Origin: Rhodocista pekingensis
GTDB taxonomy: Bacteria; Pseudomonadota; Alphaproteobacteria; Azospirillales; Azospirillaceae
Direction of reading: 5' to 3'
Assembly: GCF_042665545.1 (NCBI RefSeq)
Contig: NZ_JBHTCM010000006.1
Span: forward strand, 209,748 to 273,747
Length of the DNA: 64,000 nucleotides
Part shown: in pieces, positions 15,132-25,232 of the stretch
Layout of the letters: every line of letters starts with the position of its first letter
How positions within the stretch are numbered: position 1 is the stretch's first letter
Notes under the pieces: model-generated
What the model was told of the DNA's origin: nothing
The model's input: the letters and a program-made list of their open reading frames with translations, nothing else
Databases searched by the model: none
Made by a program: the position numbers and the translations under genes

Positions 15132-16496
15132 ATGGACCTGACGCTCTGGCTCACCGTCGCCGGTATCTTCGTGCTGCTGGTGCTCTCCGCCTTCTTCTCC
15201 GGGTCGGAGACGGCGCTCACCGCCGCCTCGCGCGCCCGGGTCCACCAGCTCGCGCAGGAGGGCGACCGCCGTGCCCGCATGGTGCAGGACCTGCGCGAGC
15301 ACAAGGACCGGCTGATCGGCGCCATTCTGCTGGGCAACAATCTGGTCAACATCCTGGCCTCCTCGCTCGCCACCTCGGTGCTGATCGTGCTGGTGGGGGA
15401 GGCGGGGGTGGCCGTGGCCACCCTGGCCATGACCCTGCTGATCCTGATCTTCTCCGAGGTGCTGCCGAAGACCTATGCGCTGCACTATGCCGACCGCGCC
15501 GCCCTGGCCGTAGCGCCGACGCTGCGCATCGTCGTCCGGCTGCTGGCCCCGGTGACGCTGGCGGTCACGACGATCGTGCGGCTGGTGCTGCGCGCCTTCG
15601 GCACGGACGTGCAGAACGTCACGGTCGGCGACCATGCGGACGAGCTGCGCGGCTACATCGAGCTGCACCGCGGCCCGGAGGAAGAGGTGCGGCACGAGCG
15701 CGCCATGCTGCGCTCCATCCTCGAACTCGCCGATGTCGAGGTGCTGGAGATCATGACCCACCGGCGCAACCTGGTCATGGTGGACGCCAGCCAGCCGGCC
15801 GAGCGCATCGCGGAGGAGGTGCTGGAATGCCCCTTCACCCGCGTGCCCCTGTGGGAGGAGAACCCGGACAACATCGTCGGCGTCCTGCACGTCAAGGCGC
15901 TGCTGCGGGAGCTGCGCAACCGCGGCGGCTCGGCCGGCGGGATCGACGTGAAGGCCATCGCCGCCACGCCCTGGTTCATCCCCGACACCACCACCCTGTT
16001 CGACCAGCTCCAGGCGTTCCGTCAGCGGCGGGAGCACTTCGCCCTGGTGGTGGACGAGTACGGCAGCCTGATGGGCATCGTCACCCTGGAGGACATCCTG
16101 GAGGAGATCGTCGGCGACATCACCGACGAGCTGGACGTGGCCGTGGCCGGCGTGCGGCCACAGCCCAACGGCACCTACATCGTGGATGGCTGGGTGACGA
16201 TCCGCGACCTGAACCGGGAATTCGAATGGGGCCTGCCGGACGAGCAGGCCTCCACCATCGCCGGCCTCGTGCTCTACGAGGCGCGGCGCATCCCCGAGGT
16301 CGGGCAGGCCTTCAGCTTCCACGGCTTCAAGTTCGAGATCCTGCGCCGGCACCGGCACCAGATCACGGCGCTGCGCATCACCCCGCCGGAGCATCTGCGC
16401 CCGCACCTGCCGCCGGTGGCGCCGCCGCGGACCGTGCCCCCGCCGGCCCCGCCGGCCGAGCGGCCTGACGGGACAGGCGTGGCCGGCCGGACCTGA
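15132..16496 (+). CDS. DUF21/CBS/CorC-domain membrane protein (HlyC/CorC family)
   Basis: A 454-residue member of the CNNM/CorC group, linked to magnesium or cobalt efflux and resistance. Domains in order: DUF21 with about four membrane segments (1-175; 'AFFSGSETALTAASRARVHQ' is the family entry), a CBS pair (about 200-330, with 'VPLWEENPDNIVGVLHVKAL' and 'ALVVDEYGSLMGIVTLEDIL'), and a C-terminal CorC/HlyC domain (about 345-430). It follows aroB by about 100 bases on the same strand, as in many alphaproteobacteria, and may be cotranscribed. Older 'hemolysin' labels for this family are misleading. Confidence 0.88.
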   Translation: MDLTLWLTVAGIFVLLVLSAFFSGSETALTAASRARVHQLAQEGDRRARMVQDLREHKDRLIGAILLGNNLVNILASSLATSVLIVLVGEAGVAVATLAMTLLILIFSEVLPKTYALHYADRAALAVAPTLRIVVRLLAPVTLAVTTIVRLVLRAFGTDVQNVTVGDHADELRGYIELHRGPEEEVRHERAMLRSILELADVEVLEIMTHRRNLVMVDASQPAERIAEEVLECPFTRVPLWEENPDNIVGVLHVKALLRELRNRGGSAGGIDVKAIAATPWFIPDTTTLFDQLQAFRQRREHFALVVDEYGSLMGIVTLEDILEEIVGDITDELDVAVAGVRPQPNGTYIVDGWVTIRDLNREFEWGLPDEQASTIAGLVLYEARRIPEVGQAFSFHGFKFEILRRHRHQITALRITPPEHLRPHLPPVAPPRTVPPPAPPAERPDGTGVAGRT

Positions 16497-16502
16497 CGGA
16501 AG

Positions 16503-17876
16503 CTACCCGGCGTTCCGCCGGTCGGCCTGGACGGGATCGGCGGGGCGGTCCGGCGGCGGGTCGCTCCGGCCGGCGGCCGCGGCCACCGGATCGGCGGCCG
16601 TCCCGCCGGTGATCAGGCGCGCCCCGCGCTGGTAGGTCAGCCAGCGCCAGAACCACTGCATGCTGACCAGCAGCCGCTTCTGGAAGTTCAGCAGCAGATA
16701 GACATGGACGATGGCCCACAGCACCCAGGCCAGCCGGCCGCGCAGGTGCCGGCCGCCGAAGTCGAACACGGCGGCGCTGCGGCCGATGATGGCCGTGTTG
16801 CCGCGGCTGCGGAAGCGGAAGGGCGGCAGCGGCCGCCCGTGCAGCAGGGCGCCTGCCAGGGCGCGCCCGAGATGGCGGCCCTGCTGCTTCGCCACCTGCG
16901 CCAGCCCCGGCAGCGGCTTGCCGTCGTCGCCCAGGGTCAGGGCCGTGTCGCCCAGGGCGTAGACATGCTCCAGCCCCGGCACGGACAGGTCGGGGGCGAC
17001 CCTGATGCGGCCGGCGCGGTCCCCCTCCACCCCCAGCCAGCCGGCCGCCGGCGATGCCGTGACCCCGGCCCCCCAGACGATGGTGCCGGCCGGAATGAAG
17101 CGGCCGGCGACGGTGACGCCCGCCGCCGTCACCGCCTCCACCGCCTGCCCGGTCAGCACGGTGACGCCCTTCTTCTCCAGCTCGGTCCGGGCATAGTCCG
17201 ACAGGTCCTCGGGGAAACCGCCCAGCAGCCGCGGCCCGGCCTCCACCAGCACGATGCAGGCAGCGCGCGGGTCGATGCGGCGGAAGTCGCGGGCCAGGGC
17301 GAAGCGGGCCAGTTCGGCGACGGCGCCCGCCATCTCCACCCCCGTGGGGCCGCCGCCGACGATGACGCTGGTCATCAATGTCTTCTGCTGCGCCGGGTCG
17401 GGCGACATCTCCGCCTGCTCGAAGCAGGTCAGCAGGCGGGCGCGGATGCGCCGGGCGTTCTCGATGCTCTTCAGCCCCGGCGCCAGCGCAGCCCAGTCGT
17501 CGTGCCCGAAATAGCTGTAGGCGGAGCCGGTCGCCAGCACCAGCCGGCCGTAGGGAACATGGCTGCCGTCGGCCAGCAGCACCCGCCGCCGCTCCCGGTC
17601 CACGCCCGTCACCTCGCCCAGCACGACGTCGATGTTGCGGTGGCGGCCCAGCACGCGGCGGATCGGCTCGGCGATGTCCGCCGGTGACAGGGCTGCCGTC
17701 GCCACCTGGTACAGCAGCGGCACGAACAGGTGGTAGTTGTTGCGGTCGATCACGGTGACGCGCACCGGCGTGCCGCCCAGCGCGGCGGCGCAGGCCAGCC
17801 CGGCGAAGCCGGCGCCGACGATCACGACATGGGGCGCATCGTCCACGGGGGCCGGGGTGCGGTCGAGGGTCTGCAC
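16503..17876 (-). CDS. ndh: Type II NADH:quinone oxidoreductase
   Basis: Single-subunit, non-proton-pumping NADH dehydrogenase on the inner face of the membrane. The 457-residue protein has an FAD dinucleotide fold at the N-terminus (VVIVGAGFAGLACA), the 'RNNYHLFVPLLYQVATAAL' block, an NADH fold (IVGGGPTGVEMAG) and the FAD-contact 'VYALGDTA'. An amphipathic C-terminal section (LAWVLWAIVHVYLLLNFQKR) should anchor it to the membrane. The start is a GTG eight bases after AGGAG; an upstream ATG reading gives a long non-conserved basic extension and was rejected. It stops six bases from the convergent CorC-like gene. Confidence 0.9.
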   Translation of the reverse strand: MQTLDRTPAPVDDAPHVVIVGAGFAGLACAAALGGTPVRVTVIDRNNYHLFVPLLYQVATAALSPADIAEPIRRVLGRHRNIDVVLGEVTGVDRERRRVLLADGSHVPYGRLVLATGSAYSYFGHDDWAALAPGLKSIENARRIRARLLTCFEQAEMSPDPAQQKTLMTSVIVGGGPTGVEMAGAVAELARFALARDFRRIDPRAACIVLVEAGPRLLGGFPEDLSDYARTELEKKGVTVLTGQAVEAVTAAGVTVAGRFIPAGTIVWGAGVTASPAAGWLGVEGDRAGRIRVAPDLSVPGLEHVYALGDTALTLGDDGKPLPGLAQVAKQQGRHLGRALAGALLHGRPLPPFRFRSRGNTAIIGRSAAVFDFGGRHLRGRLAWVLWAIVHVYLLLNFQKRLLVSMQWFWRWLTYQRGARLITGGTAADPVAAAAGRSDPPPDRPADPVQADRRNAG

Positions 17877-18069
17877 GGGGCGGGCTCCTGGCTGCGGCCG
17901 GGCCTTTCGCGGGGGCGGGCGGCGCGGGGCGACGCCCCGACAACCGGCCGCCGCGGCAACCGTCACGGCATCCGCTGAGCGGTCGCGCACGGCCGAGTCG
18001 CGGCGACCCGGCTTGCCCGGTCCGGGCGGGCCGCCGATATTATCCGCTCCCGCAATCCGGTGAGACCCG

Positions 18070-18747
18070 ATGCCGCTGTCCCCGCCCGCCGAGCGCGAAC
18101 CGATCCACACCCGCACCGTCACCTGCCGCGGCTACCGCCGGACGGACGGCCTCTGGGACATCGAAGGCCATCTGGTCGATACCAAGAGCTATGCCTTCGA
18201 CAATGCCTGGCGCGGCCGGCTGGAGCCGGGCATGCCGGTGCATGAGATGTGGGTGCGGCTGACCGTGGATGACGGGATGCAGGTGCGCGCGGTGGAGGTG
18301 ACGACCGACGCCAGCCCGTTCGAGGTCTGTCCCGCCATCGCCCCCGATTTCCAGCGGCTGGTCGGGCTGCGCATCGCCAGCGGCTGGACCCAGGCGGTGA
18401 AGGAGCGGCTGGGCGGGGTCAAGGGCTGCACCCATCTGGTCGAGCTGCTGGGTCCCGTCGCCACCACCGCCTTCCAGACCATCTACCCCTATCTCTCCCG
18501 GCTGGCGCCGGAGCGGCCGCCGGGAGCCGAGACGGCACCGCGCCGGCGCCCGCCCCTGCTGGACACCTGCCACGCCTTCGCCAGCGACGGCCCGGTGGTG
18601 AAGCAGCGCTGGCCGGAGTTCTACACCGGCCCCGGTTCCGGCGCCGATCCCGCTCCCGCTCCCGCAGAGCCCCCGGCCGATGCCCCGGCCGGTAAGGACC
18701 GGGACGCATCGCCGCCGCCCGTTGCTGCCGCCGGCAGCCGCCGGTAA
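18070..18747 (+). CDS. DUF2889 family protein
   Basis: A 225-residue protein of the DUF2889 family. The conserved core spans about residues 8-180 with 'HTRTVTCRGYRRTDGLWDIE' at the front, 'VRLTVDDGMQVRAVEVTTDA' in the middle and 'GGVKGCTHLVELLGPVATTA' and 'LLDTCHAFASDGPVVKQRWP' toward the end. The last 40 residues are a low-complexity proline/alanine tail. No signal peptide or membrane span, and no known function. It is divergent from ndh and heads a run with the YbjQ-type genes. Confidence 0.85.
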   Translation: MPLSPPAEREPIHTRTVTCRGYRRTDGLWDIEGHLVDTKSYAFDNAWRGRLEPGMPVHEMWVRLTVDDGMQVRAVEVTTDASPFEVCPAIAPDFQRLVGLRIASGWTQAVKERLGGVKGCTHLVELLGPVATTAFQTIYPYLSRLAPERPPGAETAPRRRPPLLDTCHAFASDGPVVKQRWPEFYTGPGSGADPAPAPAEPPADAPAGKDRDASPPPVAAAGSRR

Positions 18748-18785
18748 GCTCGATCCCCACACGACAGGGTCAGCGGGCCAGGACC

Positions 18786-19139
18786 ATGCATCTCACCACC
18801 CTCGACCACCTCACCGGCTTCCGCATCGTGCGCCAGCTCGGCCTCGTGCAGGGCTCCACGGTCCGCTCCAAGCATCTCGGCCGCGACCTGATGGCCGGAC
18901 TGAAGACCCTCGTGGGGGGCGAGCTGGTCGGCTACACCGAACTGCTGAACGAGGCCCGGGCCGAGGCGGTGGAGCGGCTTGAGATCGCGGCGCGGCAGGC
19001 CGGGGCGAACGCCGTGGTGGGGATGCGCTTCGGCTCCACCTCCATCGCGGACGGGGCGGCCGAGATCCTGGTCTACGGCACCGCCGTGGTGGTGGAGCCG
19101 GCCGCGCAGGGCGCGGCCCATGCCGATCCCGTCGCTTGA
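18786..19139 (+). CDS. YbjQ/UPF0145 heavy-metal-binding-like protein
   Basis: A 117-residue YbjQ-family protein (UPF0145, a small beta/alpha fold thought to form pentamers). The motifs 'GSTVRSKHLGRDLMAGLKTL', 'ARAEAVERLEIAARQAGANA' and 'VVGMRFGSTSI' are typical, including the 'GAN-VVGMRF' strand. The family is linked to metal binding only by prediction. Its end overlaps the next gene, a membrane-anchored relative, by 20 bases, so the two are probably translated together. Confidence 0.88.
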   Translation: MHLTTLDHLTGFRIVRQLGLVQGSTVRSKHLGRDLMAGLKTLVGGELVGYTELLNEARAEAVERLEIAARQAGANAVVGMRFGSTSIADGAAEILVYGTAVVVEPAAQGAAHADPVA

Positions 19140-19773
19140 TTTCCTGACCGCCGCCCTCATCGCGCTGGCGCTCGCCCTGCCGCTGCTGGCGGTCGGGGCC
19201 ATGATCGAGCTGCGCCAGTACCGCCGCCTCGCCACCCGCAGCGACGCCTGGACGGTCGGCCTCTTCGCGGACGGGGCGGCAGGCGGCGACCGGCCGGAGG
19301 AGCTGGGACTCGTCTCGGCCTGCGTCACCCTGTCGCCCTCCCCCCTGGGCCAGCTCCAGGTGCTGGTCCGCCGCCTGATCGGCGGCCGGGTCGAGGTGCG
19401 CCACCGGCTGGCCGACCGGACCCGGCGCGAGGTGCTGCTGCGCCTGCGTGAGGCGGCGCACGCCCGGGGCGCCACGGCCGTGCTGGGCGTGCGGCTGACG
19501 GATGTGCGGCTGGGCACCGGCATGGTGGCGCAGATCGCCTACGGCACGGCCGTCCGGGGCATGGTCGCGGATGGCGGGGCAGGCGGCGACGGGCCAGCAG
19601 GCCCGGCGGAGGCGCTGGGCTCGCCGCCGCCGCGGCCCTGGCTGCTGGCCGGGCTGGTCGCGGCGGGCACGTTCGCCGCCATCCTGGGCGCCCTTGTCGC
19701 GCCGGGGCTGGAGCGGCTGGCCGAGGACGTCCCGGCGCTGGGGCGGCTGCTGCGGCTGCTGCCGTTCCTCTGA
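19120..19773 (+). CDS. Membrane-anchored YbjQ-like protein
   Basis: A 217-residue protein with an N-terminal membrane helix (about 6-28), a soluble domain echoing the YbjQ fold ('REVLLRLREAAHARGATAVL' then 'GVRLTDVRLGTGMVAQIAYG', like the 'GANAVVGMRFGS' strand of its neighbour), and a C-terminal helix (about 165-187). This looks like a duplicate of the upstream gene placed between two membrane anchors. The start overlaps the upstream gene by 20 bases. Function unknown; assembly with the soluble neighbour is a reasonable guess. Confidence 0.65.
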   Translation: MPIPSLDFLTAALIALALALPLLAVGAMIELRQYRRLATRSDAWTVGLFADGAAGGDRPEELGLVSACVTLSPSPLGQLQVLVRRLIGGRVEVRHRLADRTRREVLLRLREAAHARGATAVLGVRLTDVRLGTGMVAQIAYGTAVRGMVADGGAGGDGPAGPAEALGSPPPRPWLLAGLVAAGTFAAILGALVAPGLERLAEDVPALGRLLRLLPFL

Positions 19774-19913
19774 TCCCCCGCCGCCTCCCGCCTCCGCCGG
19801 AAGCAGGCAACGCGACGCAGGTCGGGCGATGCGGCTGCGGCACACTCCGTTCTGGCACCGGGGGATGGGCTGTGGTAAGCACCGCGCCTTGGTCCCCCTA
19901 CCACTCCCGACCG

Positions 19914-20867
19914 ATGCACTTTCTGGAATTCGAGAAGCCGATCGCGGACCTCGAGGGTAAGATCGAGGAACTTCGCACCCTGACCGACGGCGGCGACATC
20001 AACATCGCCGACGAGGTCAAGAAGTTGCAGGAGAAGGTCGACAAGCTCCTGCGCTCGACCTATGCGAAGCTCACTCCCGCCCAGAAGGTGCAGGTCGCCC
20101 GGCACCCTGAACGGCCGCACTGCCTGGACTACATCCAGCGCCTGTTCACCGACTTCACGCCGCTGGCAGGCGACCGGCTGTTCGCCGAGGACCGCGCCAT
20201 CGTCGGCGGGCTGGGCCGCTTCCGCGGCCGCAGCGTCGTCGTCATCGGGCAGGAGCGCGGCCACGACACCGAAAGCCGCGTGCGGCACAATTTCGGCATG
20301 GCGAAGCCGGAGGGCTACCGCAAGGCGCAGCGCCTGTTGCAGCTCGCGGACCGCTTCCGGCTGCCCGTCGTCACGCTGGTGGACACGGCCGGCGCCTTCC
20401 CCGGCGTCAGTGCGGAGGAGCGCGGCCAGGCCGAGGCCATCGCCAAGTCCATCGAGACCTGCCTGCGGCTGAAGGTGCCGCTGGTCTCCGCCGTGATCGG
20501 CGAGGGCGGGTCGGGCGGCGCCATCGCCATCGCCACGGCGGACCGGGTGCTGATGCTGGAGCACGCGATCTACAGCGTCATCAGCCCGGAAGGCTGCGCC
20601 TCCATCCTCTGGCGCTCCGCCGCCAACGCCTCCGACGCGGCGCAGGCGCTGCGGCTGACGGCGCAGGACCTGAAGGAACTGGGCGTCATCGACCGCGTGG
20701 TGATGGAGCCGGTGGGCGGCGCCCACCGCCGCCGGGAAGAGATGATCGCCACCCTCGGCAACGCCATCGAGGACGCGCTGGACGATCTGCGCGCCCATGA
20801 CGGCGCCACCCTGCGCCTGAACCGCCGCCAGAAGTTCCTGGAGATGGGCCAGAAGGGCCTGGGCTGA
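19914..20867 (+). CDS. accA: Acetyl-CoA carboxylase carboxyltransferase subunit alpha
   Basis: With AccD forms the carboxyltransferase that moves CO2 from biotin to acetyl-CoA to make malonyl-CoA, the first committed step of fatty acid synthesis. At 317 residues it has the normal length. It begins MHFLEFEKPIADLEGKIEEL, the family N-terminus, with later 'PVVTLVDTAGAFPGVSAEER' and 'VIGEGGSGGAIAIA', the acetyl-CoA and oxyanion region. The ribosome site is weak. A strong hairpin terminator follows. Confidence 0.95.
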   Translation: MHFLEFEKPIADLEGKIEELRTLTDGGDINIADEVKKLQEKVDKLLRSTYAKLTPAQKVQVARHPERPHCLDYIQRLFTDFTPLAGDRLFAEDRAIVGGLGRFRGRSVVVIGQERGHDTESRVRHNFGMAKPEGYRKAQRLLQLADRFRLPVVTLVDTAGAFPGVSAEERGQAEAIAKSIETCLRLKVPLVSAVIGEGGSGGAIAIATADRVLMLEHAIYSVISPEGCASILWRSAANASDAAQALRLTAQDLKELGVIDRVVMEPVGGAHRRREEMIATLGNAIEDALDDLRAHDGATLRLNRRQKFLEMGQKGLG

Positions 20868-20928
20868 GCCCGGCTGGTTGAAGGGGCCGGGAGCCCCTGC
20901 TTCGCCGGAGCCACCCTCTTGACGCACG

Positions 20929-20965
20929 AAGGGCCGGAGCATCGCTGCTCCGGCCCTTCTTCTTT
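20929..20965 (+). terminator. Strong rho-independent terminator after accA
   Basis: A perfect 13-bp stem (AAGGGCCGGAGCA with TGCTCCGGCCCTT) around a TCGC loop, followed by CTTCTTTC. It lies about 60 bases after the accA stop and separates accA from the convergent secA. Confidence 0.85.
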
Positions 20966-21003
20966 CGGTCCTTCGTCTTTTCCGGCCCCGGTCCGTCAGG
21001 CCC

Positions 21004-21079
21004 GGCGCGCTTTCAGCGCGCCTGACCGTGCTCCCCCGGCGCGCCGTCAGCGCGCCTGACCGTGCCCCCCGGCGCGCCG

Positions 21080-21089
<10 letters not shown>
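21004..21089. repeat. Tandem hairpin repeats copying the 3' end of secA
   Basis: Three copies of a 33-34-bp unit. Each has a 7-bp inverted repeat GGCGCGC-N5-GCGCGCC whose loop holds the TCA that is the complement of the secA stop codon (21004-21022, 21038-21056, 21071-21089). Read on the minus strand, each unit repeats the end of secA (CAGGCGCGC-TGA) plus a short G-rich linker. Only the unit at 21071-21089 is the real gene end; the other two lie downstream. The hairpins may help end transcription, though no T-run follows. Confidence 0.85.
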
Positions 21090-23836
<2,747 letters not shown>

Positions 23837-23911
23837 GAAGACCTCGGGACTCTGGAAGACGCTGCGCGCGGGACCGGCCGCGCGTGGCTGTCACATGGGG
23901 CCGCGCGCCGT

Positions 23912-23940
23912 CCCGGTCAACGCGCGCCCGGTCAACGCGC
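23912..23940. repeat. Two tandem copies of CCCGGTCAACGCGC
   Basis: The 14-mer occurs at 23912-23925 and 23927-23940 (15-bp period) in the 325-base divergent secA-ppiC spacer, within the expected secA leader. The rest of this spacer holds the candidate secA promoter at 23992 and no other gene I can support. Confidence 0.7.
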
Positions 23941-23991
23941 ACGACAGCGCCCCGGATGCCGGGCGGCACAGGGGGGACGGTACGGGCGCGG

Positions 23992-24019
23992 ACCATACCA
24001 TGATCGCGCCATTTTCCAA
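23992..24019 (-). promoter_or_regulatory. Candidate secA promoter
   Basis: On the minus strand, TTGGAA (24014-24019), a 16-base spacer, then TATGGT (23992-23997) resembles a sigma-70 promoter about 155 bases before the secA start. Position and AT content relative to the surroundings support it; it is a visual match only. Confidence 0.4.
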
Positions 24020-24161
24020 TTGCCTTGATGCCGCTGCCCGGTGGCGCCGCTTGCCCGGGGCGGGCCGGCATGCTTTAACCGCTGGCGCGCATCCCGGGCG
24101 CGACCCGGGCGTCCGTCAACCCGGTTGGTCAGCAAGAACTCGCGCGAAGGAACGCCAAGGC

Positions 24162-25109
24162 ATGATTTCGAAGAAGGTGCGCGCCGCGATCGCCGCCGCG
24201 GCACTGGGCACCGTGGCGACGGTGGCGATGGGCCCGAGCCCCCTCCTGGCCCAGGAGGCGAAGCCGGCCGCCCAGGCCCCCGCCGGACAGGCTGACGACA
24301 ACCCGGTCGTCGCCCGCGTCAACGGCAAGGAGATCCGCCGGACCGAGGTGCTGGCCGCGTTGCAGCAGCTCCCGCCGCAGGTGCAGCAGCTCCCGCTCCC
24401 CATGGTCTACCCGGCCGTGCTGGAGCAGGTGGTCAACGCCCACCTCGTGACCCAGGCCGGCTACAAGGACAAGCTTCAGGACACCACCGAGGTGAAGCAG
24501 CGCCTCAAGGCCGCGGAGGAGCGCTTCGTCCAGGAAGCCTTCCTGAAGAAGGCCATCGACGCGAAGATGTCCGACGCCCTGGTCAAGAAGAAGTTCGACG
24601 AGTGGCTGAAGGAAAATCCGCCGCAGGATGAGGTGCGCGCCCGCCACATCCTGGTCCAGACCAAGGAAGAGGCCGAGGCCCTGATCAAGCAGATCAAGGG
24701 CGGCGCCGACTTCAACAAGCTGGCCGCGGAGCAGAAGATCGACACCGCCGCCGCGCAGCAGCAGGGCGATCTGGGCTACTTCACCAAGGACCAGATGGTG
24801 GAGCCCTTCGCCAAGGCCGCCTTCGCCATGAAGTCGGGCGACGTCAGCCAGACCCCGGTCGAGACGCAGTTCGGCTGGCACGTCATCAAGGTCGAGGACA
24901 AGCGCAAGCAGACCCCGCCGACCTATGAGGAAGCGGCGCCGGAGCTGCGGCAGGTGGTGGCGCAGGACATCGCCGGCGACGTGGTGGAGGGCCTGCGCAA
25001 GCAGGCGAAGGTGGAGATGTTCGGCATCGACGGCGGCCCGATGCCGCCGCCGCCGGCCCCGCCCGCCGGCAACGGTGCGGCCAAGCCGGCCGGCAAGGAC
25101 GGCAAGTAG
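24162..25109 (+). CDS. Periplasmic parvulin-type peptidyl-prolyl isomerase
   Basis: A 315-residue foldase of the PpiC/SurA group. A signal peptide (MISKKVRAAIAAAALGTVAT plus ten residues, cleavage near Ala30) sends it to the periplasm. A chaperone-like N-terminal helical region (about 45-150) is followed by the parvulin rotamase domain (about 155-255), with 'ARHILVQTKEEAEALIKQIK', 'GDLGYFTKDQMVEPFAKAAF' and 'TPVETQFGWHVIKVED'. A lysine/proline/glycine tail ends the protein. The ATG follows GAAGGA and CCAAGG purine stretches. The divergent pairing with secA and the placement ahead of argJ is common in related bacteria and fits a role in folding exported proteins. Confidence 0.9.
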   Translation: MISKKVRAAIAAAALGTVATVAMGPSPLLAQEAKPAAQAPAGQADDNPVVARVNGKEIRRTEVLAALQQLPPQVQQLPLPMVYPAVLEQVVNAHLVTQAGYKDKLQDTTEVKQRLKAAEERFVQEAFLKKAIDAKMSDALVKKKFDEWLKENPPQDEVRARHILVQTKEEAEALIKQIKGGADFNKLAAEQKIDTAAAQQQGDLGYFTKDQMVEPFAKAAFAMKSGDVSQTPVETQFGWHVIKVEDKRKQTPPTYEEAAPELRQVVAQDIAGDVVEGLRKQAKVEMFGIDGGPMPPPPAPPAGNGAAKPAGKDGK

Positions 25110-25114
25110 GCCGG

Positions 25115-25169
25115 GCTGACAGTCTTTCGGGCCGACAGTCCTTCAGGCTGACCGGCCTTCGGGCGACAG
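25115..25169. repeat. Imperfect 16-17-bp tandem repeats after ppiC
   Basis: Three degenerate units of the form (G)CTGACAGTCTTTCGGG / CCGACAGTCCTTCAGG / CTGACCGGCCTTCGGG follow one another directly after the ppiC stop. They do not encode the end of the gene. They resemble the other short tandem duplications scattered through the intergenic DNA here. Confidence 0.6.
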
Positions 25170-25173
25170 AGAC

Positions 25174-25214
25174 GACAGGGCGGACACGGGCGACCGTGCC
25201 CGCCCTGTCCGTTT
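25174..25214. terminator. Hairpin terminator between ppiC and the DNase II-like gene
   Basis: GACAGGGCG pairs with CGCCCTGTC (25174-25209), with an inner CACGG/CCGTG stem, followed by CGTTTC. It sits between two convergent genes and could serve both directions. Confidence 0.65.
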
Positions 25215-25232
25215 CAGGAAGGGCCGGCCGGG

